NCBI GenBank assembly: GCA_018806985.1
Contig: JADANN010000424.1
Span: forward strand, 62,001-126,000
Length of the DNA stretch: 64,000 nucleotides
From: Angiostrongylus vasorum
Lineage: Eukaryota > Nematoda > Chromadorea > Rhabditida > Metastrongylidae
Direction of reading: 5' to 3'
The notes below the pieces were generated by a model. That model ran no database searches. It was given only the letters and a program-made list of their open reading frames with translations, and was not told the DNA's origin. Position numbers and translations under genes: made by a program. Positions 37,401-43,167 of this stretch are shown here, one piece after another; position 1 is the stretch's first letter, and each line of letters opens with the position of its first letter.

Positions 37401-40400
37401 ATACCATATCAGTAGAGTAAACACTCAGAATGCCAGTCGCATTGGAAAGCGCACTTTCTTTCGGAAGTTTCAGTTTTTGATTCCACCAGTTAGGCGACGT
37501 GACGTTGAGGTGGTTTCTAGCTTTCAAAGAATTTATTCGAAGGAAAAACATGGAAGAAGCTATGGATTTTTGTGGCGAAAGAGTAGGAATGTCTTTACAT
37601 TGTCAACAGTAATGAATGAGTAGCATAGGAATGTCTTTACATTGTCAACAGTAATGAATGAGTAGCATACAAACGTTACTTTTCGCAAATTTATTTTTCA
37701 AGAGAAAGAAAAAAGTCAAAGCCTACAAAAATTGGTCGTCCCGAAACCTTTCTAGGACAAACTTTTGGACGATCACTGCAGTGATGAAAGTGTTTTTATA
37801 CAGGTGAACCATGGATTAGTGGAAAAACACTGAATGTATTGCGAAAACCAGAAAGTGCTGAACGCTCTGGACATTCTTTGGAGTCATTTTTTTTTAAAAG
37901 AAAAAAGGAATGAGACCTTTAAAATGAGTTCTACAGAATCAATTGTGAAATTAAACTTCAATGATGCTAAGATATTTGCAAAATTCCGGATCGCAGATGT
38001 CTGGGTGGGGAACGAACGCGCTATTGTCCTTCCCAGGAAGTAACGCGTTCACTACCACACCATGCGGGTCCTTCGTTTCGCCTGTCTCTGTGAAATTAAA
38101 CTTCAGTCGAAGCATAGTTTAGTGAAAGCACTAACGTGAACGATATTCGCCTGTGCTAACGACTTCCTCCGCTTCTCACCGATCGGCCTAAAATGAATGG
38201 ATGATGAGATAGAAGGAAGACGAGTGTGGCAGAACAAAGACACTTTTTTTGGCGGCATTTTTTATTCCCAAGTGACAGGCTGGATTCGACGTTAAGCTGT
38301 TCATTTAACATAATCTCTTCGTAATCTGTGGGGATTTACGCTTGACGTTAATCGTTATGAAAACGACTTGATCTCACCACATCCACCTCTTTCTCAAATT
38401 AAAGACAATGTAACAAGTCTCCAGTTTTTACCGTTGTAAACCGATTTTCATCTAACCTTACTATAATGATCAATGTACCTTGTTTCATTGATAAGCTAAC
38501 AATAGGTTATTCCCAATATTTATTCCCGCTAAAGTTTTGACGTCTTCGTTCTTCCTAAGACTCGACGATCCGAGTCGATGTCCACAGTCGTTCGTCTTCT
38601 CGATGTAGTGTTTCTCTCGTGTATCGAACCGGATCTTCTTCAGTGGAACATCTCTCGAATGAGGCACACTCACCCGGAGATGCTCTTATATACAGGATTG
38701 TTCTTACTGATAGTCGTGATCGTCCATTGATAATAGCTTGTTTATCTGTTTGCTTCCCCAGTTTTTCTCTCGCTTTTCTTCTCCTTCCCACCTCACAATT
38801 TCCCTCTCTCCCTTTCCAAAAATGCCTTTACAACTCCTGAGTTCGCAAACAGCGGTATTACGACTCCAACCGATGTTCAGTTTGAATTCATAGGTACCAC
38901 TCTTATCAAGCATTTCACGAATTGCTACTATGAAACCGATATGAAAACTGATTAACAATGGAAAAAGTAAAAACCGTTGTTTCTTTTAGAATGAGTTAAG
39001 ATAGCAAAAAAAAACAGTAATCTTTATGCCCAACACGACTTCTAACATCCCGATAACTTGTCCATATGTTTGAACACCTTCCAAAGGGAAAAATTCCCAA
39101 AGATTTTATTCGCCAGCTCACACCTTTCTTGATTAACTAGACTTTTCACGTAGTTCCAGCACTACCTGAACATCCAGTGAATGCTTAACTTTCAAGATGC
39201 CATGGAAAAAACCAATACCTTCCCTAGTAAAACGCCCACCTTGAAGGCAGTCCCATAAGAAGAAGAAACCTACTCACTAGTTGGCGCTTGCCGTTTTATT
39301 GATTCGATTACTTAACTATTATGTATTTTTCTGGAATTTCATTATATCCCTATTTAGAAAAAAACGAGGTTGGCAAGGAAAAAATGCAATTACCAGGTGT
39401 TTTTTTCGCCAACTGGAGCTGATTTTAACGTTCAAGAAAGGATTTCTATGACAGATCTACGGACGAAGAACAAGCGTTATACTTGCAAAACACCCGTCTC
39501 TTTTTTTGGAGAATCTATGCGATTCATTTTTTTTATTTATAACAAATTTCAAAGCGAAAAGAGGCAACAGTTACTAACCTGTCAGCAATGACGACGAAGA
39601 AAACGTCCTCGCTAGTGCATGAGTGGAGATTCCTGAAATAATGTGATCATCAAAAGCCTTTCGGTTGTTTCCGCCCCCTTTCACTCTAACACTTGTCTCT
39701 GGACTCCTTCTACCCCACAGATCCTCGGCCAGTCATCAGCAAGCCGTTCACATCAGCCGGCTGACTCCGCACTTCATGGGTTGGTTGTGAGCGTAACCGA
39801 GTACCACCAGTTTTGTTGACGTGCACAACAACACAAGAGCGCCAGGAGGCGAGAGTCAAAACGCCGAAGACACAGAGCAGGTTAAACGACTTGCAAATCG
39901 ACACCAGAGCACTACTTCTTCTCAAGGAGTGGAAATACTTCTTCGACCACACCCGACGCAGTAACAGACTTGACTTGGTGGTTTTATGCACTTTCTGATA
40001 AGTGCTGACAGTCCTCATCGTCACATCGTTAAGAGATAGCATGGCATCGATACCAAACCGACAGCTCACTGGATCTCCCGGAACCAATCCGCTTGGGATA
40101 GACTTATTCAGTTACGCATTAGGAATAAAGTAAGCGACAAATCGTTTAATAGCGTTCATACTTCGGACTACCAGATAAATTCCAGCGGAAGTGATGGACA
40201 AGTTCGGAAAACGTAGAAGTGTAGCTGGCACACAACATACACATGCACATGTACCAACATCAAGACGCAAAAAGGCACTCACAGTAAGTCCAAATTGTTA
40301 CGTGCCTACGAAGAATCAAAGGGTGAACGCGCTCGGCGTTGATCAATCACTGACGGAAGCATCACGTATTCGACCTTATCAAGCATCGCTAGAGTGCTCA

Positions 40401-42827
40401 AATGCACAACTGGCCTATACAATGACTTAAGTTGGCCTACCGATTCAACAAGTCAATGCTGCTATCCTCCCAGACAAGTATGGTACTAATTAGCCCACCC
40501 CGTAGGGGTGAAAGTATTGGTGGACGTGGGATGCCAGATCAAGCTAAGGGCCACTCGTGTGGTGCACAGCACCTCTAACCACTACCTATACGTGAGTCTA
40601 CAATTATCCATAAAGGAGTTACTGTCGTTTCAGTGCCCACAACAATATCTGAGGTCAACTTTATCGCCGTCAATATTCACGTGGGTCTTTTCAGTTATGT
40701 TTTGTTCTCGCCGTCGTACTTTTGAATGGAGATGGTGCAAGAACTAATGCGACTAGCGTCAAAGATCGCGAGGCAATTCGTCAGAACGAAGTGCGTCATC
40801 ACGCAAGTCAGAGCGCTCATAAAAACGACGAGATAAGGGCACCCAGTATTCATTTGAATACACAAGCAGCTATAACGAATGACGAGACGTGAGGGGCTAC
40901 GAAGAAACACAATGCTACGAAATACAGTATGAAGGCGATAGCGGTCGAAAAACACGGGACAAGAAGAGGAGCGTTTTCATCGTTATGTGGGAAAATTGGC
41001 GACAATTTATCGGAAATCGTACTTTGGACAAGGATAGACACAGGCACAGACACTATACACATGCATATACACGTATACATACATACACATTTACATACAA
41101 TATACATGTAGACATGCCAAAGAAGCATGACTCTATTGAGCGCATGCACACAAACGGATGACTGTGACAACATTTCGCAAACTGATGGAAGCACATACAC
41201 CACCCACACAAATGCATACATATACCCATGAAAGGAACAGACACAAAACGAGTTGGAGCAACGAAGAAGACGAAACGTACATCGAGGTGGTGAACGAGAT
41301 GCTACGGGTGCACTTCTGCACGGAAGAACGCAACCCACATTCAGCACATCTCACACTGCCTTATCGCTGGAACCCCCACGTTGTGTGTACTAGGAGTTCA
41401 AGCGATTTCCCACACTATTCAACGAGTAGGTCCTTCAAAAGCGGGAAAATAAAGCACCGAATCATCGTGTATTTGGAGGTCTTACTTTAAGATGATAGAT
41501 CTGAGGGATTGGAACCCCAAATATTCATGAACAACGACGGGTGTTATATTTCCCATCCGTGTTTCGTTGAAAGACTCAAAGTGAATATAATGCAAATGGG
41601 CAAAACGCCTAGCCTATTTTGCTTTATATCTAGTATTATTTCAGTAGTAATACCTAGCAGAACCTAGAAGAACAGGTAGAACTTACTTTCTAACAAAACT
41701 GAGCAGAAATCGTAACTGTAGCTTCTATTAAGGACTAGTTAGTACCAATACGATTTTAAATTTTCTGTTAAAAACCATTAACTGATGATAGTCTAGGGAT
41801 ATCTAAATGTTACAGAAAAAAAGAAATACAGCCGAGGGCAGTGACGTTAGTGGTAGAACCTCGAAATAGTATTTCCATTCATATCCACTCATTAGTAAAT
41901 CGGCAAGCAACCAAAAGCTGATAAGTGATAGATGAATAGGAACCTAGCCAGGGTGGGTAGATCGGGAATGTGGCTATCCAGAAGGAGCAAGATCGGCCGA
42001 AGTTGCTCGACAGAACAGGTGGCCTGCGACACGGTGGCCACGTGGACCTGCCATCCGAGACACCGAAGTCGCTCCAGAAACGCGCCTTCTGCTTTGCCCT
42101 CACTCACCAGCAATGCCTGAATTTCACTCTTCATCTCAAACAGCACATTAGTATCGCTGCCAAAATTTTCTGCCTTTATGAAAAATCAGCGGAGTTAAGA
42201 ACATGTATAAAAATCACCAACTACAGAAGAAACAAAAAAAAGCTGACATCAAGATTACCGGCTCACCTGACATCATGCGATCGCTGAAATATCCAAGTGG
42301 TATCTTTGATTCTTAGGAAAGTATCTACATCAAATACAATGGAAATGGGAAAATTGGACAGCGTATGATGTGTGGATGAATTCGAAAATCTGACTAACTA
42401 ACTAATCTGCTTCAATTGATCGAGAAAAAACCAACGACTGCTTATATCTTTATCGATAACAAAACGAATATTCGAAATTCCCGCCATTCCGACGGTATTT
42501 TCGCCACCGGCAACAACACATTTAAAAATACAGCGTGCTTAAAAAAAGTTTTAAGTGCAGCGCAACTAATCGGCTTTGCAGGAAAATCTTATGCGATTAG
42601 TCAGTGCCGACATTCTCGAAGCACGAGAGCCGGCAGAACAACGACCACTTCTGGATAACTCATTGCACACGAGGAATGACCTGATGACAAATCGTCCAAA
42701 TAAAGCACAGATCACAAACCGTGTTATTGGGACGGATGCTCATCGGCCCGAATGCATCGATGAGGGCTTCGTGAGGGGCCTCAAGTAGGGGCGTAGCGGG
42801 CCCAGCCGGCCCGCAGCACCATCGCAT
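16331..42827 (-). CDS. pde-6: PDE8-family cyclic nucleotide phosphodiesterase (whole gene, 17 exons traced)
   Basis: Predicted high-affinity cAMP phosphodiesterase, hydrolysing cAMP to 5'-AMP in the cytosol. Exons read on the minus strand: 42827-42720, 42116-41944, 38187-38136, 37298-37197, 35515-35412, 32481-32364, 32091-31991 (tentative), 28700-28627, 28098-28012, 23799-23646, 21792-21659, 21472-21335, 21189-21084, 21015-20890, 20154-20050, 18511-18356, 18119-18016 and 16476-16331. The order of parts (receiver-like, PAS, linker with VEAPIS, HD catalytic domain) is diagnostic of PDE8, whose C. elegans member is pde-6. Metal and catalytic motifs are intact: [25 protein letters not shown], and the substrate glutamine in PLTQCGFI. 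Reading phase is consistent at most junctions. Exceptions are a one-base frameshift at the C run 21008-21012, an unresolved PAS junction (exons 5 to 7), and an unresolved junction before the last exon. The introns carry SINE-A, SINE-C and R2 copies. The 26.5 kb span and gene identity are confident; individual weak junctions are less so. Confidence 0.9.
16750..17160 (+). repeat. R2 dispersed repeat
   Basis: About 400 bp. It begins CTTGATACTTGAACGGGCC, includes GGTCAGCCTGGCCAAAGTC, ATGCGACTTTGATACCAGGA and a block ending GGCGGTAAAACCGTTGG. No coding capacity or clear terminal repeats seen. Lies in a PDE8 intron. Confidence 0.75.
18016..18119 (-). CDS. pde-6: PDE8 exon 17: substrate glutamine region
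   Basis: It encodes [18 protein letters not shown] then [13 protein letters not shown]. The Q in PLTQ is the invariant purine-binding glutamine. Acceptor TTCCAG. Two donors are possible: GTACGT (phase 1, fits the last exon) or GTAAGC (phase 2). Confidence 0.9.
18356..18511 (-). CDS. pde-6: PDE8 exon 16: CADISNP metal-binding aspartate
   Basis: 52 codons with [15 protein letters not shown] and [12 protein letters not shown]. The Asp in CADISNP is the fourth metal ligand. Acceptor ATTGCAG, donor CAG/GTTCC. Joined directly to exon 15 the protein is about 28 residues shorter than mammalian PDE8 here. The frame is open upstream to about 18574 ([10 protein letters not shown]), next to a 26 bp tandem duplication, so an extra exon or an upstream boundary is possible. 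Confidence 0.92.
18565..18618. repeat. 26 bp tandem duplication
   Basis: TTTTAATATTCAATCTATAT then TGCGCA, twice, with one mismatch; immediately upstream of PDE8 exon 16. Confidence 0.8.
18878..19130 (+). repeat. SINE-A copy
   Basis: Head GGGCACGTGTAGAGCAGTG to tail TTTATCCTTTTATCC. Lies in a PDE8 intron, antisense to the gene. Confidence 0.8.
19341..19500 (+). repeat. ACGACA/ACA microsatellite
   Basis: Long run of CGACAA/ACGACA units followed by ACA units. It makes a spurious poly-Thr open frame. Confidence 0.95.
20050..20154 (-). CDS. pde-6: PDE8 exon 15: catalytic domain
   Basis: 35 codons with [12 protein letters not shown] and [14 protein letters not shown], matching NIFKNMERNDY and MVLATEMTKHFEHV. 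Acceptor TTTTAG, donor GTAAGA, phase 0 at both ends. Confidence 0.92.
20500..20870 (-). repeat. R2 dispersed repeat
   Basis: Antisense orientation: GGTTTACCACCACATCGTGG to CCAGTGAGGACAGATCATCC. It abuts PDE8 exon 14 and creates a long chimeric open frame on the minus strand. Confidence 0.75.
20890..21015 (-). CDS. pde-6: PDE8 exon 14: NAFLINT helix, with apparent one-base frameshift
   Basis: It encodes [20 protein letters not shown] then [14 protein letters not shown], the standard class I PDE core. Exon 13 ends in phase 1, but from this acceptor the coding frame needs one base fewer. With four instead of five C at 21008-21012 the junction reads HPG-RGN, as in PDE8 (HPGRTN). Either the C run is mis-assembled or this allele is frameshifted. 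Confidence 0.9.
21084..21189 (-). CDS. pde-6: PDE8 exon 13: HD metal-binding motif
   Basis: 35 codons ending [16 protein letters not shown]. The HD pair binds the two metal ions in class I phosphodiesterases. Acceptor TCTGCAG, donor CCAG/GTGG, leaving in phase 1. Confidence 0.93.
21335..21472 (-). CDS. pde-6: PDE8 exon 12: catalytic histidines
   Basis: 46 codons with [18 protein letters not shown], which carries the catalytic general-acid His (YHN) and the first metal-binding His (THAAD). Acceptor TTTTAG, donor CAG/GTACTA, phase 0 at both ends. Confidence 0.93.
21659..21792 (-). CDS. pde-6: PDE8 exon 11: start of catalytic domain
   Basis: 44 codons, [20 protein letters not shown] then [11 protein letters not shown] and IGLK. 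It corresponds to the RAMENEEYWDFDIFELE and LGLK segment of PDE8. Acceptor CTTTCAG, donor AAG/GTGGGG. Confidence 0.9.
21955..22198 (-). repeat. SINE-A copy, diverged
   Basis: Tail GGATAAAGCTCTCGG to a partial head. Lies in a PDE8 intron, same strand as the gene. Confidence 0.7.
22220..22480 (+). repeat. SINE-E copy
   Basis: Third tRNA-headed repeat. The head has GGTTCGAATTCCC (near-perfect box B); the body has CATAAAGATGAAATCCTCAA and GCGAGGAAAACGCATC. Confidence 0.6.
23128..23500 (+). repeat. Two SINE-A heads in tandem
   Basis: A 5' fragment (23128-23235) is followed directly by a near full-length copy (23254-23500). Both start with a GGCGCGxxTxGCxCxGTGG head. Suggests nested or tandem insertion. 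Confidence 0.75.
23646..23799 (-). CDS. pde-6: PDE8 exon 10: ELYAP linker to catalytic domain
   Basis: 51 codons starting [11 protein letters not shown], equal to the ELYSP motif of PDE8. It then runs through a basic RHRRRS stretch and ends DAFRDKK. Acceptor ATACAG, donor GTACCG. It leaves in phase 1, which matches the next exon (G plus TA gives Val). Confidence 0.85.
24146..24228. repeat. 42 bp tandem duplication
   Basis: GAAAAATCCTTTTCTTTAGT then TCTTTTGTCCATCCGAAAA, twice, almost identical. Confidence 0.85.
24465..24840. repeat. Two copies of a hairpin-containing 75 bp repeat
   Basis: 24470-24542 and 24757-24834. Both contain AATTTCTCTATCAAAnAGAG and GCTGATGGACGA. The CTCTAT...ATAGAG arms can pair. 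Confidence 0.7.
25285..25580 (+). repeat. SINE-A copy
   Basis: Head GGGCGCGCGTGGTGCAGTG to tail GAGCTTTATCC, with a short internal duplication (GGATAACA twice). Confidence 0.8.
25850..26380 (+). repeat. Family D repeat, two copies
   Basis: 25850-25995 and 26235-26380. Both have GGAAGACGAA...GAAAC, then AACCTCGTGT-like, then ATGTTGATTAGTCA and a GGTT-rich end. Related pieces occur elsewhere (see findings). Confidence 0.55.
26470..26814 (-). other. Protein-like open region, strand and frame undecided
   Basis: Two minus frames and one plus frame are open here at the same time. The minus reading [20 protein letters not shown] and the other minus reading [19 protein letters not shown] both look plausible. 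I cannot decide, and no splice signals settle it. Confidence 0.2.
26992..27140 (+). repeat. SINE-A, 5'-truncated
   Basis: Begins inside the body (ACACTGGCTCGATACA) and ends with the normal tail. Confidence 0.7.
27515..27925 (-). repeat. R2 dispersed repeat, full copy
   Basis: CAATGGTTTACCGCCTCATC to GTGAGGACGGGCCATACAAG, then AGTACCAAGTA. Lies about 90 bases beyond PDE8 exon 9. Confidence 0.75.
28012..28098 (-). CDS. pde-6: PDE8 exon 9: linker helix
   Basis: 29 codons ending [15 protein letters not shown]. Joined to exon 10 it gives a helix of exactly the mammalian length (mammalian VTEALDRVLEILRTTELYSP). The donor is the second-choice GTTTTA; using it keeps phase 0 at both ends. The acceptor context (AAGAAGAG) is poor and lies only a few bases from the tail of a SINE-A copy (28104-28398). 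Confidence 0.7.
28104..28398 (-). repeat. SINE-A copy abutting PDE8 exon 9
   Basis: Full head (CACCTCTAACCACCGCACAA on plus) with a partly altered middle. Its tail ends within about 6 bases of the exon 9 acceptor (28098). Confidence 0.75.
28627..28700 (-). CDS. pde-6: PDE8 exon 8: linker with VEAPIS motif
   Basis: 24 codons, [20 protein letters not shown] then PISE. Acceptor GTTTAG, donor GTAAAT. The MVEAPIS block matches the MTIEAPITK block that precedes the PDE8 catalytic domain. Confidence 0.8.
28860..28972 (-). repeat. tRNA-like SINE head
   Basis: On the minus strand: TGTAGCTCAGCGGTTAGAGG (strong box A) and GATTCGATTTCC (box B-like). The intervening part does not fold as a full tRNA, so it is taken as a SINE head. 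Confidence 0.45.
29046..29246 (+). pseudogene. Coding relic on the opposite strand of a PDE8 intron
   Basis: One plus frame, with a single in-frame TAG at 29133, reads [20 protein letters not shown] then [20 protein letters not shown] and [16 protein letters not shown]. Both halves are protein-like. Family not recognised; possibly a mobile-element or retroposed remnant. Confidence 0.3.
29560..29730 (+). CDS. Exon-like stretch in a PDE8 intron, opposite strand
   Basis: 53 or more codons ending at a GAG/GTAATC donor: [36 protein letters not shown] and [18 protein letters not shown]. No clean acceptor. It may belong with the relic at 29046-29246. Confidence 0.3.
29995..30275 (-). repeat. SINE-A copy
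   Basis: Tail GGATAAAGCTCTCGCGG to head GCGCCACACGC; well preserved. Confidence 0.8.
31190..31390 (-). promoter_or_regulatory. GC-rich intronic island with CRE palindrome and TATA element
   Basis: Inside the PDE8 gene, between the PAS exons and the linker/catalytic exons. A perfect CRE (TGACGTCA) lies at 31245-31252 and a CRE half-site (TGACG) at 31232-31236. Reading on the minus strand, a TATATAT element follows at about 31181-31175, so enhancer and TATA are in the right order and about 50-60 bp apart. The block is markedly more GC-rich than the flanking intron. Inference: an alternative cAMP-responsive promoter for a short PDE8 isoform, as known for mammalian PDE4 short forms. It could instead be a fortuitous GC-rich stretch or part of an old repeat. 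Confidence 0.4.
31459..31560 (-). repeat. SINE-A with large internal deletion
   Basis: The tail (GGATAAAGCCTTCGGCG) joins almost directly to the head (GGCTCCTCTAACCACTGCGC); about 180 bp of body is missing. Confidence 0.65.
31680..31978 (+). repeat. SINE-C, one partial and one full copy in tandem
   Basis: A partial copy (31689-31765, CTCCCCGGAAAGAACAATAG) is followed by a full one (31838-31978) with head CATGGTGTGGTGGTGAGCG and body CGGTCCGGAGTTTTGCGAA. The full copy lies next to tentative PDE8 exon 7. Confidence 0.7.
31991..32091 (-). CDS. pde-6: PDE8 exon 7 (tentative): end of PAS domain
   Basis: Minus-strand open frame after an ATTCCAG acceptor. It reads [20 protein letters not shown] and continues to the stop at 31991. 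The LNVIVVKVP strand resembles the QNVKIIPV strand that closes the PDE8 PAS fold. Phase does not fit exon 6 unless exon 6 uses a downstream GTGTTG donor. The 3' boundary is not resolved; GTAATT, GTTAAG and GTTCCA are candidate donors. A SINE-C copy lies immediately beyond it. Confidence 0.4.
32364..32481 (-). CDS. pde-6: PDE8 exon 6: PAS domain loop
   Basis: 38 codons including [14 protein letters not shown] and [12 protein letters not shown]. Acceptor TTTTTAG, donor GTTAGT. The spacing from the exon 5 end to the NDW tryptophan matches the KEW tryptophan of the mammalian PAS domain. RRKS is a consensus PKA site (inference), which would make sense for feedback on a cAMP enzyme. Base composition is GC-rich compared with the surrounding intron. 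Confidence 0.75.
32780..33005. repeat. Family D repeat fragments
   Basis: An antisense motif (CTTCGGCAGTATCGCCTTCT, about 32788-32808) and a sense fragment (GCCGAAACGTCGG then ACACCTCGTGTTTGCTCAAC, 32905-33005). Confidence 0.5.
34440..34622. repeat. Two tandem pyrimidine-rich units of about 90 bp
   Basis: Each unit has CTTCTTCTC/CTTCCTCTTT, TTCGTCAT, CTGCTTT...TTCTAT and AAACCCCCTTGAG/AAATCCCCTTGAG. Confidence 0.65.
35412..35515 (-). CDS. pde-6: PDE8 exon 5: first half of the PAS domain
   Basis: It encodes [20 protein letters not shown], then [14 protein letters not shown]. This is a clear PAS signature matching IQYANPAFETTMGY in mammalian PDE8. The donor after GGC AA gives phase 2. Exon 6 as I read it needs phase 1, so a micro-exon or an alternative splice site is probably missing between them. 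Confidence 0.85.
36210..36475 (+). repeat. SINE-E-like copy, diverged
   Basis: Shares the CATAAAGAAG block and the GATCC...ACGGATC tail with the 48 kb copy. The head is not recognisable. Confidence 0.45.
37197..37298 (-). CDS. pde-6: PDE8 exon 4: helix linking receiver and PAS domains
   Basis: 34 codons with acceptor TTTTTTGCAG. It reads [20 protein letters not shown], then the FAVLDE end. This corresponds to the linker helix before the PAS domain (mammalian FTALENSED). Both ends are in phase 0 and match exons 3 and 5. Confidence 0.75.
37587..37669. repeat. 42 bp tandem duplication
   Basis: AGGAATGTCTTTACATTGTC then AACAGTAATGAATGAGTAGC, twice, identical. Lies in a PDE8 intron. Confidence 0.9.
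37965..38095 (-). repeat. SINE-C copy
   Basis: ATGATGCTAAGATATTTGC (body) to CACCACACCATGCGGGTCC-like head. Lies 41 bases from PDE8 exon 3. Confidence 0.7.
38136..38187 (-). CDS. pde-6: PDE8 exon 3: end of receiver-like domain
   Basis: A 52-base exon with acceptor TTTTAG and donor GTTAGT. It encodes [17 protein letters not shown] and joins exon 2 in phase (AG plus G gives Arg). It aligns with the RSIRSSKLSENTVIVGV stretch of mammalian PDE8. The following 20 or so residues of the mammalian receiver-like domain seem absent or in an exon I did not find. Confidence 0.7.
40318..40590 (-). repeat. SINE-A copy
   Basis: Tail-proximal CGCTCGGCGTTGATCAATC to head CACCTCTAACCACTACC; moderately diverged. 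Confidence 0.7.
41035..41235. repeat. CATA/ACAC-rich low-complexity tract
   Basis: Degenerate ACATACATACAC units; source of several spurious Cys/Val open frames on the minus strand. Confidence 0.8.
41944..42116 (-). CDS. pde-6: PDE8 exon 2: receiver-like domain
   Basis: 57 codons beginning [13 protein letters not shown], matching the VLLVFTKED strand that opens the PDE8 receiver-like domain. It ends LPTLAR. The acceptor is a good TTCAG. Exon 1 ends in phase 0 and this exon begins in phase 0; it leaves in phase 2. No phospho-acceptor aspartate is claimed, because the PDE8 receiver-like domain is generally degenerate. Confidence 0.8.
42720..42827 (-). CDS. pde-6: PDE8 exon 1: N-terminus
   Basis: 36 codons starting MRWCC. 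It ends in [11 protein letters not shown], which corresponds to the FGPM block just before the receiver-like domain of animal PDE8. The adjacent cysteines near the start could be palmitoylated (inference). The mammalian PDE8 start is also a short cysteine-bearing membrane-anchor-like sequence. Donor is GTTTGT at 42719, phase 0. The frame stays open far upstream because the DNA is GC-rich, so the ATG at 42827 was chosen by its match to the family. Confidence 0.75.
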
Positions 42828-43058
42828 TCCGACTATCGATCCTCGACCCCAGAAGAAGCGTACTGGCGGTCTCGGCTGTCTGCCCGAAAGCCGCCGGCCT
42901 CGCGCCTCACGCAGCCGTACGCTCTCTACTGGCAGCGCCGCCGCCGGCCACACACTCTCGCCAAAGCCTCGCTGGACGTCCCTTCGTTTCGAACGCTCCC
43001 TCCGCGATTTCCCATCGACCGACCACTCCCCAACCGGCACGGACACTCCTCCTCACCA
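42828..43058. promoter_or_regulatory. GC-rich head-to-head promoter region
   Basis: Lies between the PDE8 start codon (42827, minus) and the first plausible plus-strand ATG (43059). It is strongly GC-rich and open in several frames on both strands because stop codons are rare at this composition. The layout suggests a shared bidirectional promoter. I see no TATA box. Confidence 0.4.
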
Positions 43059-43167
43059 TGTCGACCGCTCTCTCAGTTCAGCCGTGTCCCTTCGAGGTGC
43101 TCTAGCTCCTCCCTCATGGTCAGGCGAAGTATCTCTGCCGCCGGCTGGCCTGTCTGTACCATCGCAA

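Noticed and set aside
40850..41354. Overlapping Cys/Val-rich open frames on the minus strand
   Set aside because: They come from the CATA/ACAC low-complexity tract; no splice or start context.
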